NCBI GenBank assembly: GCA_015680685.1
Contig: MNCI01033354.1
Location: 414,062-478,061 of the forward strand
Origin: Gnetum montanum
Lineage: Eukaryota; Streptophyta; Gnetopsida; Gnetales; Gnetaceae
DNA: 64,000 nucleotides
Direction of reading: 5' to 3'
Positions 46,763 through 57,964 of this stretch are shown here, in pieces. The notes under the pieces are model-generated. The model was not told the DNA's origin. It was given only the letters and a program-made list of their open reading frames with translations, and did no database searches. Positions within the stretch are counted from its first letter, which is position 1; each line of letters begins with the position of its first letter. The position numbers were made by a program, and so were the translations under genes.

Positions 46763-47175
46763 ATGTCATTCCTAGAGCCTACAAACTCTTTGAATGTGGG
46801 ATTGTCAGGGCATTAAGGGCATGAGCCTACTTTGGGGAGGACCCACTAGCATTTCTATTTGGTGCATCCATTAATTTCTTTTCCCTAAATAGTTTTTGCA
46901 ATCAACATTTATTTTGTTGATCTCCATCTTTGACATCCATTTTATCAGCGTTCCCGTTGTTTCTTTTTCTCCATCTTTTCTATTCCTTATCTTTTTCCAT
47001 TCTCTCGCAATCAGAGGTTCACTCTCAGTCATGGGGGTCTTGGTCCAATTTTTTTCAATTTTTTTCTTAACCCCTACACCTCGAGTAGCCATCAGTATTA
47101 TATCTCCAGATCCGCATTAGCCATATCATAACTTAGCCAATGGACCTTACACTAAGGTAAGGTATTAACTGCATT

Positions 47176-47391
47176 GTGATTCATCTACCCTTGCTAATAT
47201 CAGACTGTGTTGTGTGTGTAGATGGTAATCATACAACAATGGATTGGATCTGGAGGAAACACTTGGAATGGACTGGTGCTGAAACAATTCTGCAAGGAAC
47301 AAGATTGATGATGCACTTATGGATGGACAACGAAAAGCGCAATCTTAGCGTCGGTAGCAACAAACTTCTTCTTTTCTCTCTCAGCTTCTAA
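47176..47391 (+). other. Sense frame conserved in H and H2
   Basis: 71 codons. CVVCVDGNHTTMDWIWRKHL matches CADDNHTIMDWIWREHL in H2 (minus strand, 59003-59188). A donor-like AAGGTAAGG at 47155 and an acceptor-like TGTGTGTAG at 47218 precede it, so it might be a second exon. Not recognised. Confidence 0.35.
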
Positions 47392-47575
47392 ATAAGGCTA
47401 GATGTCAAATGTGTATAGTGTTCACTCTTGTTGTCATGAACACTAAATTTTTTCATATATTGTAATGATGATCCATTCACATGTCACCCCATCTACCATT
47501 AGTGTCATTCAAGTCAATAATCCCATACCTTTCCAATATTTTGTAAGAAACTCGAGGATGAGTTTTCATTCAGTC

Positions 47576-47584
47576 AAGGGGGTA
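47576..47584 (+). promoter_or_regulatory. Polypurine tract of H
   Basis: AAGGGGGTA immediately before the 3' LTR. H2 has TACCCCC next to its LTR (58814-58820), the same tract in reverse. Confidence 0.75.
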
Positions 47585-48352
47585 TGATGAGTCGCAATAT
47601 CGTATCACGCAATATCGCAGCCCATCGTCATGTCAATGAATAAGAGGCAGCTTTCCCTTGTTCACTCATCTAGATCTAGACCCTTAGCCAAACTATAACA
47701 GTTTTACCATTCTAGAGTTAGAATAATTTCCATGTGCCTGCAGTAGGAGTCTCAAAGTGAACGGATCTTTATTCGAGCAAATTGTACTTGAGCACACATT
47801 TGTGTATTACAATAAAGACAAACTTTCTGATAAACCTTGCAGCATATGGACTAAGCTAAATAGGATTTAAATTATGTTAAATGTTTAAATGCTTTCCTAG
47901 ATAATTGATCTCTCTCAACCCTTGACTCTCCTAGTTAAGTGCATTTAGTACGACCGCTCTGAGCACGTGTGTAATGCTTGGTAACCCAGTAATGAGTAGT
48001 GTTTGGTAATCCCAGTAGCATTGCACTGGTTCAGGGTGTGTATGGCAAGTGGGAACAGATACTGGTGCTAGGATGATTAGAACTTAGTTAGTGAATAGTT
48101 AGTCACTTAGCCTCTTCACCCTTCCCTCTTAGCATAAGGCATTAAAAAGATAAAAGACATAAAAATCATATACCTTAGACTTACTTAACCATACAACCAT
48201 GACAATACAAGTAAGTCTAGGAAGACAACGATTGATTAACCTTAAGTGTTCCATTATGGCGCGTAAGCACTTAGTCCTTGGAGTTTGATCGGATCGTGTG
48301 TGAGACACTTGTATTTGTATGGTTGAGTGTAGGTGTACCTTGCCACGCATCA
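47585..48352 (+). repeat. H 3' LTR
   Basis: 768 bp, starting TGATGAGTCGC and ending CACGCATCA. It retains only two decayed AATATC cores (47596 and 47611) and no TATA box, and is otherwise a close match to the 5' LTR. Confidence 0.9.
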
Positions 48353-48689
48353 AGAATCAAAAGGAAAAATAATACCTCAGAAAATATTATAACTAAAGAA
48401 AGAATTCAAAAAAAAAAACTAGTGAGAGAATTAGATGTTCAAAATCCAAAAGATCAAGCTTATGAAGTAATAAATTTAGGATGTCAAGACATTTCAAATT
48501 TCTTTAATATTAGGATAAAACTTCAGTCAAAGAAAATCTAGATAGTTTCGCTTAGCCGTATGATCATTTGAGAACTATTGATCTCAACATTATGATTCAT
48601 AAAATTCCTTGAAAAAGAATTATAAGATGGTTAAATAAAAGCTAAGGAACTCGAATCAAAATTTTAAACTAGCAACGATAGGTAAAACC
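48353..48689 (+). other. G pol linker between RNase H and RT
   Basis: Resumes G after H. Charged, Lys-rich protein-like sequence with stops (48278-48541 is open but begins in the H LTR). No domain assigned. Confidence 0.5.
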
Positions 48690-49200
48690 AAGAATTTATT
48701 AGATGATGGCATAATTTATTGAATTAGGTACTCAACCTAGATAGCTAATCTAGTATTAGTTAGAAAAAAGAATGGAGATATAAGGTTATGTATTGATTTA
48801 AAGAACTTGAATGAAGCTTTAATTAAGGATAGATACCCACTTTCAAGAATTGATGAAATGCTAATAAAGATATTAGGATGTCAACTATGCTCATTCCTCT
48901 ACAAATTTTAAGGTTATAATTAAATAATAGTAGATAAGGATGATAAATTTAAAATAACGTTCATGACTAAATGGGAAACATTTGCATACAAGAGAATGAT
49001 CTTTGGCTTATCAAATGTAGGGGCTTGTTTTCAATGAGCTATGAATATAGCTTTCAATGGACTCATTGGGAAGTTTTTTGTCATTTATCTAGATGATATT
49101 ACAGTTTATTCAAAACATGAGCTTGATCATATTTCTCACTTACAGAAAATTTAACAAATGTCAAGATTTTGGTATTTCTTTGAATCCTAAAAATTATATC
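48690..49200 (+). pseudogene. pol: G reverse transcriptase
   Basis: WIANLVLVRKKNGDIRLCID, KDRYPLSRIDEML, GLSNVGACFQ and FFVIYLDDITVYSKHELDHI follow the order of gypsy RT. The catalytic YLDD is at 49086-49097 and is intact. TAG and TAA codons interrupt the frame, often at likely Gln positions. RT copies the element RNA into DNA. Confidence 0.85.
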
Positions 49201-49239
49201 TTTGGAGTAAGATTAGGGAGTCTACTTGGGCATATAATT

Positions 49240-49740
49240 TTTTAGAAAGAGATAGCTATTGATCAGACTAGGATTGAAGCCATTCAAGGTATAGAACACC
49301 CTACAAATAAAAATGCACTGAGATATTTTTTTAGGAAAATAAACATTATTAAGAAATTCATTCCTGGATTTATTGAAATAAAAAAACCTCTTTCTCAAAT
49401 GTTAAAATAGGATGTTGAAGTAAGAAAAACTAAAGAATCACTTGAAGCTTTGGATAAAATTAAGAAACCCATTTTAGAAGCTCCATATCTAGTAAAAAAA
49501 AATAAAAAGAGGATTTCTTGTTATATGCTTTTTCTTCACAAGATTTATTGACTACAATATTCATACAAAATGATGGAATAGAAGAAAAGCCAATTGAATT
49601 TTTCAGTTATCAGTTAAAAGAAGTTGAAAGAAATAACTCTAAATTAGAAAAACAAGCATTTTTCATGATTAAAGCTTTGGGCATTTTAAGTATTATTTGC
49701 AAAATGCTTTGGTTCATATTATGATCATAGAGCTAGTTGT
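49240..49740 (+). pseudogene. pol: G RT thumb and RNase H
   Basis: 49518-49724 is open (68 codons). LLYAFSSQDLLTTIFIQNDG and PIEFFSYQLKEVERNNSKLE match the RNase H that normally follows gypsy RT. This is the second RNase H of the element, the first lying at 41030-41598. Stops and a frameshift near 49700 break it. Confidence 0.75.
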
Positions 49741-50049
49741 AGGACAATTCCTATCTCAAAATGAAATTGCACTAAAGAGAGATAACTAAATAATCAAACT
49801 CCAACAATTTTTTTTACTTTGGAAACTTGCAAAATAACAAAGAATATGGATTTAGTTAGGATTATGACAAAAGAATCTAGACAAGAAATACTAGCCCTGT
49901 CTAAAATCATAAATTGGAATAATGACATCGTAAAGTTTCTTAATAGCTAAGAAATTCATAAGAATTTATCTAAAAGCAAGGAAAAGCCTTTATAATCAAA
50001 ACCAAGAAATACATCTATACTCAAGGAATTCTATATAGGAAATTATTTA

Positions 50050-51150
50050 GAGGTATTTTATTCGAATGTTCACCAAATCAAAAAATTGAAGGCATATTGA
50101 AGTAATTCCATGATCATGAAGGCCTGTATTATGAATCCCCTTGAATGACAATGCAACATATATTAAGATATGATTTCTATTGGTCCACTATGTATAATGA
50201 TGTGAGAGACAAAATTTTAACCTATCATGAGTGCCAAATACATGGACCAAAACCAATAAAAGCTATTACTCCACTTATTCCATTAATAATAGAAAAACCT
50301 TTTCAAAGGTGGGTATTGGATTTTATAAGAGCAATTACTCCATCTCAAGTAGGTAATAGGTTTATTTTGAAAGTTAGTGATTATTTTACTAAGTGCCCAA
50401 AGGCTAAAGTGCTAAGAAGAATTACATCCTATGATGTAATTAAGTTTCTTGAACAATGCATTATGAATTATTTTGGGATGCCAGAATCATTAGTGACTGA
50501 TAATGATATAGATTTTTAGTTAATCAAAGTCATAAGGTGGGATTTAGAGCAATCAGTGTTACTCTATTCATCTTCAAAATACTATCCGTAAGGAAACTGT
50601 CTAGTTGAATCAACAAATAAAAATATAATCTCTTACATCAAGCATTTCATGGATAATAATGTGAAAAATTAGCATGAACTATTACAAGGAGGCCTATGGA
50701 CTGATAGGGTTAGAATGAAGATATCTATAGGGACTACGCCATTCAACTTAGTTTATGGATTTAATGCTCAAATAACTAATATAGTCATTTCTTCAATAGT
50801 TGGATTTATGGAAAATTCTAGTCCATAATCAGATAAAGAATGTGTTGTAATGGATTTATTATTGAAGATGAAAGCTAAAATTGATGAAGCTTGAGATAAG
50901 CTTTTACATAATGCAACATTAATGAAGAGATGGTTTGATCATCAGGTGGGATAGAAGGCATTTAGAAAAAGAGACCTTATTTTATTTTGGAAAGATAATA
51001 AAAAATATAAACAAATAAATTTTTAGCTAGGTGGATTAGGCCATTGAAGATTAAGCAAAAAAAAGTTAAAAATAATTTAAATCTAGCTTCATTGAATGGA
51101 AAATTGTTAAGTTATCTAGTTAATGTACTTCATCTAAAGCATTATTTCTA
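50050..51150 (+). pseudogene. pol: G integrase
   Basis: 50145-50519 is open (124 codons). The zinc-binding part is FHDHEGLYY, then ILTYHECQIHG (HHCC). The catalytic core has RWVLDFIRAI (Asp codon 50319), SLVTDNDIDF, and, after a TAG, CLVESTNKN, which supply a DDE triad. The C-terminal part (LVYGFNAQ, RWFDHQVG) is present with stops, and a G-P-type tail follows near 51020. Confidence 0.85.
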
Positions 51151-51982
51151 GCAATCTCCCACTTAGAGCAGCTTGGGAATGGCCAACCAAATTGTAAATA
51201 TGTACATCGTGGGTTGTAACTAATTTCATAGGACTATATAGAAAGGTTGAAGTCAAGCTATAAAATCCTTAATCATATCATAGATGGAAAATCAAGGTCC
51301 ACTGTAAGAAAAAGATTGTTTGCAGATCCAAGAAAATTCAAAATGAAGGCTAGGCCTTTCATTCCATATCTATTTGGATGTTGCCCTGAACATGTGTAGA
51401 GGATATTTTATAGAGCTTTCTCTTATGGGGTAGCCTATAATTATCCATTTATGACATGGATATTTCATGATTTTTCCATACTAACAAGTGACAAATCAAT
51501 TCATGTCCAAGAGTGGGTTCAATTTCTAGAGTGTTCAAATCTCACACAAGGAGAGGACATTAACAGAAAGATCCCAAAATAGGTTTTTAAATAGGTGGAT
51601 ATCTTGGTGAATTAGCTTGTGAACAAAACTAAATAAAGGCTCACAAGCTCAAAAAAGGAACTAGAAGAAGAAAAAGAATCAAGGAAGATACAAGTTTTGA
51701 CATACCCAAGGAAGAATGGGATTGGGAAAATGAAGCACAAGTCATTATACCCACTTAAGTAATGACCAAGCTTTAGTATGATGAAGCTTCAAAACAAAAG
51801 TTTTTGAAGAAAATAGTAATTACTTTACAAATGTCATCTAGTTTCATTAGCTTAGCTTTAGTTAGCTTATTTTAAAGTTTTAGAATAGGGGTTTTTTCAT
51901 CCCTACTAAGCCTTAAGCTATAGGGGTTTTTCCCATAAAAAAATTTAATCTTGTATTAAGTCTATTTGTGACTATACATGAA
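51151..51982 (+). other. G 3' untranslated region
   Basis: Between integrase and the 3' LTR. Contains CATCCCTACTAAGCC near 51899 and two GGGGTTTTT tracts (51888 and 51923). No clear polypurine tract at 51983, so decay is likely. Confidence 0.5.
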
Positions 51983-54900
51983 TGTTGCAACAATAGCCAT
52001 TTTAATGGAACAATAATTTCTAAGTGAATTTGCTAGCATTAAAGTAAAGCTCAACATACCAAAGAGATTAATCAAGTAAAATAAAAGGTAGAGTATTAGA
52101 ATTTCCATAAGATTTTTAGAAATTCATAGTGAAGAATGAATCAAGCTATGTTACTAATTGTAAGAAATTAAGCCTTAAATTGAAGGAAAATTCTAAAGGG
52201 AAGTGCTTGCAGAAAGGCTAGAGATGTAAGACTTGTTTTATTTGCTTGATCCTCCTTTGAAGTAAGGGAATTTTAAGGCTTAGAAATCTACGATGACATT
52301 TTAGTCATTAATGAAGCAAGGCTTAATCTTCATTTGTGGAGAACCTAATCTCTTAATATGATCAAGCTAAGGTTTAATGTGTAAAATTTTTAGTATGATA
52401 AATCCTAAGAGAAAATATCGAAGAAGTTTTAGCAAATATGCCACTTAAATTGAGGGCTTCATGATTTAAATCCTTAAGAAAAAGGGTTTTAAAGTCACTC
52501 TACTTTGTCACGTATAGAAGTTGTAAAATTTTCAAATGATTTTAGGAGTTAGGATTTTAAACATAAAATCAACACCACACAAGATATCTAAGCTAAGTCA
52601 TTAAAGGTAGGGCTTACACAAGTTAAATTGAAACAAATATGCACTTTGTTTACTTGTCAGCTAAATCAAGATTAACAAGGATAGAATCATAGAGCTTATG
52701 AATCAGTTTCATCTTAATAGGCAATAGAATGAATAGTTGAGTGCTAAGGAAAATCCTCGCTTCAAGAAAAGAGCTTGATTTGAATTTGAAAAAGTTCTAT
52801 CAAATCATTTTTGTCATATTAGCTTGTGAAGAAGAAATTTGGGTTTGGAAAAAATCATAGAAAACAACTCTGTCAAATCATCTCTACTAACATAGAAGAG
52901 TTTCATGGAGTTTAAAGATAGCTCTACAAAGAATGCTTTATTTGGTTCAACCATGTGAGCTTGATGACGTAGCTTTTACAATTAAACTTAGGTTTTACAA
53001 GTTAGACGGAGAATAACTCCATCATGTTAGCTTGGAAATTTAGAGTATTATTTGTAGAGCAAAAATATTACGTTAGGAAAGAGCTATTTTTTAGCTCTAC
53101 CATGTTAGCTTGTTTTTATATCTAGTAACTCGTAGAATGAAAAATTAGCTCTATGAGTTGATTCTATAACCACATTTGCAAAGCATATTAAGATAAGCTC
53201 ATTAAAGGATTGAATTATGCCTCTATAAAAGATTCCATATCTACACCTATCATGTTAGCTCCTTTCAACAAGGAGGATTTATAGGGTTGTAAAATGGCTC
53301 TACTAAAAAAACATCATTTTCTAGTTTCACCACGTAAGCTATCAAGTCTTGATTTGCAGAGACAAAGATAGGTTATATAGGCCTAATCCACAAGCCACAT
53401 AAGTTTGTATAGGAGGCTTGTAGAACCAAAAATTAGCTCTACAAAAGGATTCTACTTAAGGAAGCACCACAACATCTAGGAAAAAGAAGAGATCAAAGTT
53501 TATCTTATTTGTAAATCCCATATGACATGTGGACTTTGTTTGAGAAAAGTTTATACAATAAAAAATTAGCTATACAAGGAAAGCTAAAAAAGATTCTGTG
53601 TAGCTAAGAAGAAAGTTTGGAGTTAATATTTTTGTAGACCTAAGATATGGTTTCACAAATAGCTCTAGAAAAAGGCTCTACCTTGTCAAATATTTCTTAT
53701 GAATTCGTAGAATGAAGAAATGATTCTACAAAAATGATTTTACAAAGAAACAAAACTATTGCTTCTACCATACTAGCGTTAAAGAAGGAGTGATGCTTGT
53801 AGAGTTAGAATTTAGCTCTACAATGTAGACACAAACAAAGCTCTATTACATTAGTATTTTAAGCTAGCATAAATGATTCTTCCACATCAGTAGGCATAAA
53901 AAATAAGTACATAAGATTAAAATGTAGCCCTACAAAATGGCTCTATAAATAGCTAAAGGCACATAAAGAGCTTTTGAGAAAATTCTTAGCCCTCACTACA
54001 ACATGAGCTTGTAGAGCCAATTTTGTGAAGGAAAAATTTAGCTCTACCAATGAACCTTGAAGAGGTTTTGCCATGTCATCCTCTATGCAATACCAGTTCA
54101 TTGAGTTAGAAGTTGGCTCTGTAAGGAAAAACCAAATTAGATCTATAAGCCATGTTAATAATTTTATTAGTAGAACCAAAATCCAATCTTATAAGCAAGT
54201 GTAAATATTGGCTTAACCACATTAGCCTTTTGAGTAAAACTATTTCACAAAACAATGGTTCTATGAATGATCTCCAAGATGATTCTACAAGAGAGGACAT
54301 TGATTGTAGAACCAAAATTTATTTCTACAAATAAACTCTTCTTACAGTCTACCATGTCAACATCTTTTACATTAGCTTATAGAACTATGATATGAAACCA
54401 GATATAGCTTTACAAGTAAGTGTAGAAATAGTTCTACCATGTTAGCTTCATTGAAAAGTACATTTGTAGGACATGAAAACTATTTTACAAGTAAACCCTA
54501 AAATGGTTTTATAAGTTATGTCATATCTCACTCTAGGCCCAACAAGAATTATGCACATGCACATTTTATTTTTTAATCCAACTTAGTGAAAGGCATGGTG
54601 CGATATAGAATAAATTTTATGAAGAATCTTAAATTCACTCCACCGCATTAGATTCCTTTATACAATGAGTTTTCAAAGATTAAATTCAGTTGTACAAGCA
54701 AGTTGAAAAAAGTCTCTACATGCTAACAGTAGAATGAGTATTTAAATCCTTAAACATTAAATGAAGTAGCTTAACAGAATTAATGCTGTTGAGAAATTTC
54801 AAAAGATAAATTGAATAAAACTAAAGAGTAGAGCTTTGAATATTAATAAGCAAGATTCAAAGGAATTTTGAAGACAATAGCAAGTAGAGCCCAAAGTTGA

Positions 54901-56241
54901 AGCAAAGCTAAGAATATAGATAGAGACAAACAAAAATATAGAGCCATCATTAAAGAGTATAAAGAATCTTCAAGCTCTAGAGAAAAGCTAAGATGTCACA
55001 TAGAGAAAAATAAGATGCATCTTAGAAATTTCAAGATGTTGATACCTTCTCTTTTTCTAAATACCTACAGTAATACAATTTCAATATTTATCAACTTTTC
55101 TAATGGATTAACATAATGCAATTGAAGTTGGAAGTAAAGAATGCAGACCTCTTTGATTTCGATGAACATCATGATCTAATAGAAAAATCAAGCTTGTAGT
55201 CTATAGAATCAATGGAGCGATGACAAGAAATCTATGAAAAATATGGCTTCATAAGCTCAATTTCAAACCTAGAGGAAACCTAATTAGGGATGTTATAAAT
55301 TATTTAATAGTTTAAACATTTTATTAGAAGGATAAGCTAAGGTTTAGAAATATCATAGAGTGCTTCATCGACCTTAACATTCAAAAGACTTAGTAGGTCT
55401 ATGGAATAATTGAGCCAAACATTACTAAAATATAGGCTAGTTAGTATAACAAGAAAGTGATAAGTGAAAAATTCAAGAGTCATGCTAGGACAAGAAAGAA
55501 CATAAGACTTCCACTAGCCAATCTAGAAAAGGCATAGGGGGTATAAGAATGCTATCCCCAAAGCTTTAAAACTTAGGTTCTCACATCTTTATTTTTTATT
55601 TAATTTTTTCCTCTACTTGTGAGATTAATATTGTAGCTAATTATCATATTTGGGGCTAGGTAGCTTTAGAGAATAATAAGCATTTCTTTCTCATACAATA
55701 TATGAATGACACCGTAAAGAAGAGCTTGTTTGAGATTCATGAGCAAGACAATTACCTAAGCCTTAGCTCATTTTTGTTAGACTATTTGATAAGTAAAGTT
55801 CTCATGCATGAGAAAATGGCTTCAATTTTATAGGTTATGCTTTATAGAGAAGAGCTCAACTAGAGGACCCCTACTACGACTTCTTTCTAGTTTTCTATCA
55901 AAGGAGCTTCTTCAATGTACAAGATTTGGAATTCCTAATGAATTATGTCTAACCTCACCTAATTAAGTTGACTTTAGAAGTTTTTCAAAATAGGGTAAAC
56001 CAAGAGGTTATAAATAAAATTATGTAAAAGTGTCATGGAGCCATCTTCCTTCATTATCATTACACCCAAACTCCAATAGTAGGCCTCAAGGGCAAGGATT
56101 TTAAGTCATCAAGATCCATGGCTTCTTATTTTGCTACTTTAGAAGTTGTTTGACAAATGTGGGAGAGTCCTCTAAGGTATGATTACAACCATAAAGAAGT
56201 TTTTCCCTTAAGTATAAATTTTGAAATTCATCAATTCAAGT
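51983..56241 (+). repeat. G 3' LTR, truncated by insertion J
   Basis: Starts TGTTGCAAC and is collinear with 6611-10880 of the 5' LTR. It ends where unrelated sequence (TGTTGGTTTTG) begins at 56242, so the last 2.5 kb is displaced or lost. It holds the hairpin array (52900-54600) and the first part of the coding relic (55010-56240). Confidence 0.75.
55010..56240 (+). pseudogene. Coding relic inside the G 3' LTR, first part
   Basis: Parallels 9650-10880. Readable words include FFLVFYQRSFFNVQDLEFLM near 55885 and MWESPLRYDYNHKEVFPLS at 56157. Stops in every frame. The C-terminal Gln-rich part is cut off by insertion J. Not recognised. Confidence 0.5.
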
Positions 56242-56390
56242 TGTTGGTTTTGAAAATTTTGGTTGCTAGAATAGAAACCAAAAGATTCAAGCGTTGGAAT
56301 AGTTTTAACGTTAAATCTCAAGGTCATTCAAAAAATGGAATTCAAGGTGCCTTGGACTATCTTCTCAATAACCTAGGAATTGACATAATG

Positions 56391-56535
56391 TAAATAGAAA
56401 TGGCAAATAGAAATGTAAACATAGACGTAGAAATGACAAAAATGAAAATGTAAGCATAAATGGAAATGAAGTTGCAATTGTAGATCTAAAAATGAAAACA
56501 AGTATAGAAATGGAAACATGAACTTAAACTTGCAC
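56391..56535 (+). repeat. Short degenerate GTAGAAATGG-like repeat
   Basis: About a dozen loose repeats of AGAAATGG- or AAAATGAAAA-like words in 145 bp. Confidence 0.5.
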
Positions 56536-57090
56536 AACATGAAAAATAAATTTACAAAAAGAATAAAAAATAAGGTTCATGAAGTATAGATTTCATGCCA
56601 AAAGCACTAGAAGTTGCTGGCATGAGCTTGAAGTCTGTTGAAGAAGGTAGGTTGTGTTGTACTACAACTCCACAATCTAATTTCTTCCTAGCTCTAGTTT
56701 TTGACAACTTTCCATTAGTTTCCACTAGGATTTGCAATGTGGTTATGGAAATGGGTCTCACCTTTTGGTGCAATGGCAGCTATGTGGGAGTCTTTGTGCC
56801 CAACGTAGTACCAATTTCTACTACCAAAAAGTGGAAGTAAGGCTACAATGGGTTTTGTGGATTATGAAAATACCAAAATTTCTATTACAAGTGTAAATTT
56901 TGGAACTACTACCAAGGGTTGCAAAAATGCCAAAGTGCTGGGAATGTAAAAGTGTTCGAACCACTAAGAAGTTGGAACCTAAATATGGTATTCATATTCG
57001 ATATTTGTAGGGTTGGCATGACTATTTTTGGATCTATGCACTACTACCATGATTGCTAATAGATTGGTGTCAATGTGTAGGTTGCAACGG

Positions 57091-57374
57091 TCATTTACTT
57101 TCAGTGTAGTTGTCATTTATAGTAAGTTTGGTATGGAATATAGCCACAAAATCCATCTGTTTACTATAAATAGTAAATGGACTCTTGTGCCTATGCTGGC
57201 ATCATTCTTACTACGCTAGCATTAGTTGACAATCATCTACTTTTAGTGTAGTTAACATTCATAGTAAGTTTGGAATGGACTACAACAAAAAAATCCATTT
57301 GTTTACTATAAATAGGAAATAGACTTTTGTGACTATGCTAGCACCATTCTTACTACACTAGCTTTGGTGAACTA
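57091..57374 (+). repeat. 142-bp tandem duplication in J
   Basis: 57091-57232 and 57233-57374 are similar, both carrying TTTACTATAAATAG (57160 and 57302) and TTCTTACTAC. The first copy has the perfect arms TTTACTAT/ATAGTAAA around AA. Confidence 0.8.
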
Positions 57375-57964
57375 CATTGAGGTTGTTGGAAAATGGAAAA
57401 AGTGGTTGAAAATGTGCAAAAAGTTGGAATATGCAAAAATGGTGGAATCCATTGGAAAGTATCATGCCTTATGGAGAATGATGTCTATGCTAGCTATTAT
57501 TGGAAAAATGAAGATTCCAATAGTTCTAACGTTACACTTCCACCATGTCTTGGTGATGCCTAGGTAAGCTACTATAGCATTGTTGTCTATTGTAGATGGC
57601 TCTAGCGTAGTTGGAGCTATACCCCTATAAAAACCCATGGAAGTGCCAATTTTAGCCACTCCCAAGGCATTTTTAGCCTTCCCAAGCCCAAACATAGACA
57701 TGAGGTATCTTTTTCTACTTGAAAAAAGAGGCAATAACAACTTTTGAAGCATTTTTAGCCTAAAAAAGTCGAAGTATGCAAGATTGTAGCACATGGACTA
57801 CATATCTCACATTTACAATGAATCCTTATCTAAAATTGAGAAATGAAATTTTCAACGTGAATTTTTGGTGGTGTTATATTGGCCCCCCTTTGTTGATGTT
57901 TGGAGGATTGACCTAATAGATATCGACAAGGAATACAAAACATCACTATAGGTCCATCACCAGT

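Larger units (their letters stand above)
46074..47575 (+). other. H 3' region between protease and 3' LTR
   Basis: Homologous to H2 (about 58820-60300, reversed). No RT or integrase motif. Holds an (AC)n microsatellite, an antisense frame (46565-46762) that is also open in H2, and a sense frame (47176-47391, with NHTTMDWIWRKHLEW) that is also open in H2. Some Tat-lineage gypsy elements carry extra frames in this position (general knowledge). These are not recognised proteins. Confidence 0.55.
41599..48352 (+). mobile_element. Gag-protease retroelement H, inserted in G pol
   Basis: LTRs are 41599-42413 (815 bp) and 47585-48352 (768 bp), with an exact AGAAT duplication (41594-41598 and 48353-48357). 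The internal region has gag and protease in one frame, then about 2.3 kb without RT or integrase. The second copy, H2, has the same layout. A gap (45272-46073) hides part of the protease. H2 spans the equivalent stretch and shows only the end of the protease and non-coding sequence there. Both copies lacking pol suggests a non-autonomous family that depends on a partner. Confidence 0.9.
6611..56241 (+). mobile_element. Ty3/gypsy element G with giant LTRs, split by nested insertions
   Basis: The element runs from a 5' LTR (6611-13357), through a primer-binding site, leader, gag, protease, RNase H, RT, RNase H and integrase, to a 3' LTR copy (51983-56241). The two LTR starts were placed where homology between the copies begins (TGTAGTTAC at 6611, TGTTGCAAC at 51983) with unrelated sequence before each. 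Its own DNA lies at 6611-13520, 38891-41598 and 48353-56241. C1 (13521-38890) and H (41599-48352) are insertions. The 3' LTR is cut at 56241 by insertion J, so the right end and target-site duplication are not visible. Every coding part has stops, and this is the oldest layer of the window. Confidence 0.75.
56242..57964. mobile_element. Insertion J, left end visible
   Basis: Starts TGTTGGTTTTGAAAATTTTG at the point where the G LTR similarity breaks, consistent with an LTR start. No coding domain recognised. Contains a degenerate GTAGAAATGG-like repeat (56391-56535) and a 142-bp tandem duplication (57091-57374). It is interrupted by H2 at 57965, and the right end is outside the window, so type and strand are open. 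Confidence 0.4.

Noticed and set aside
47585-48353. Minus-strand frame at 48129-48353
   Set aside because: Lies in the H 3' LTR and has no family match.
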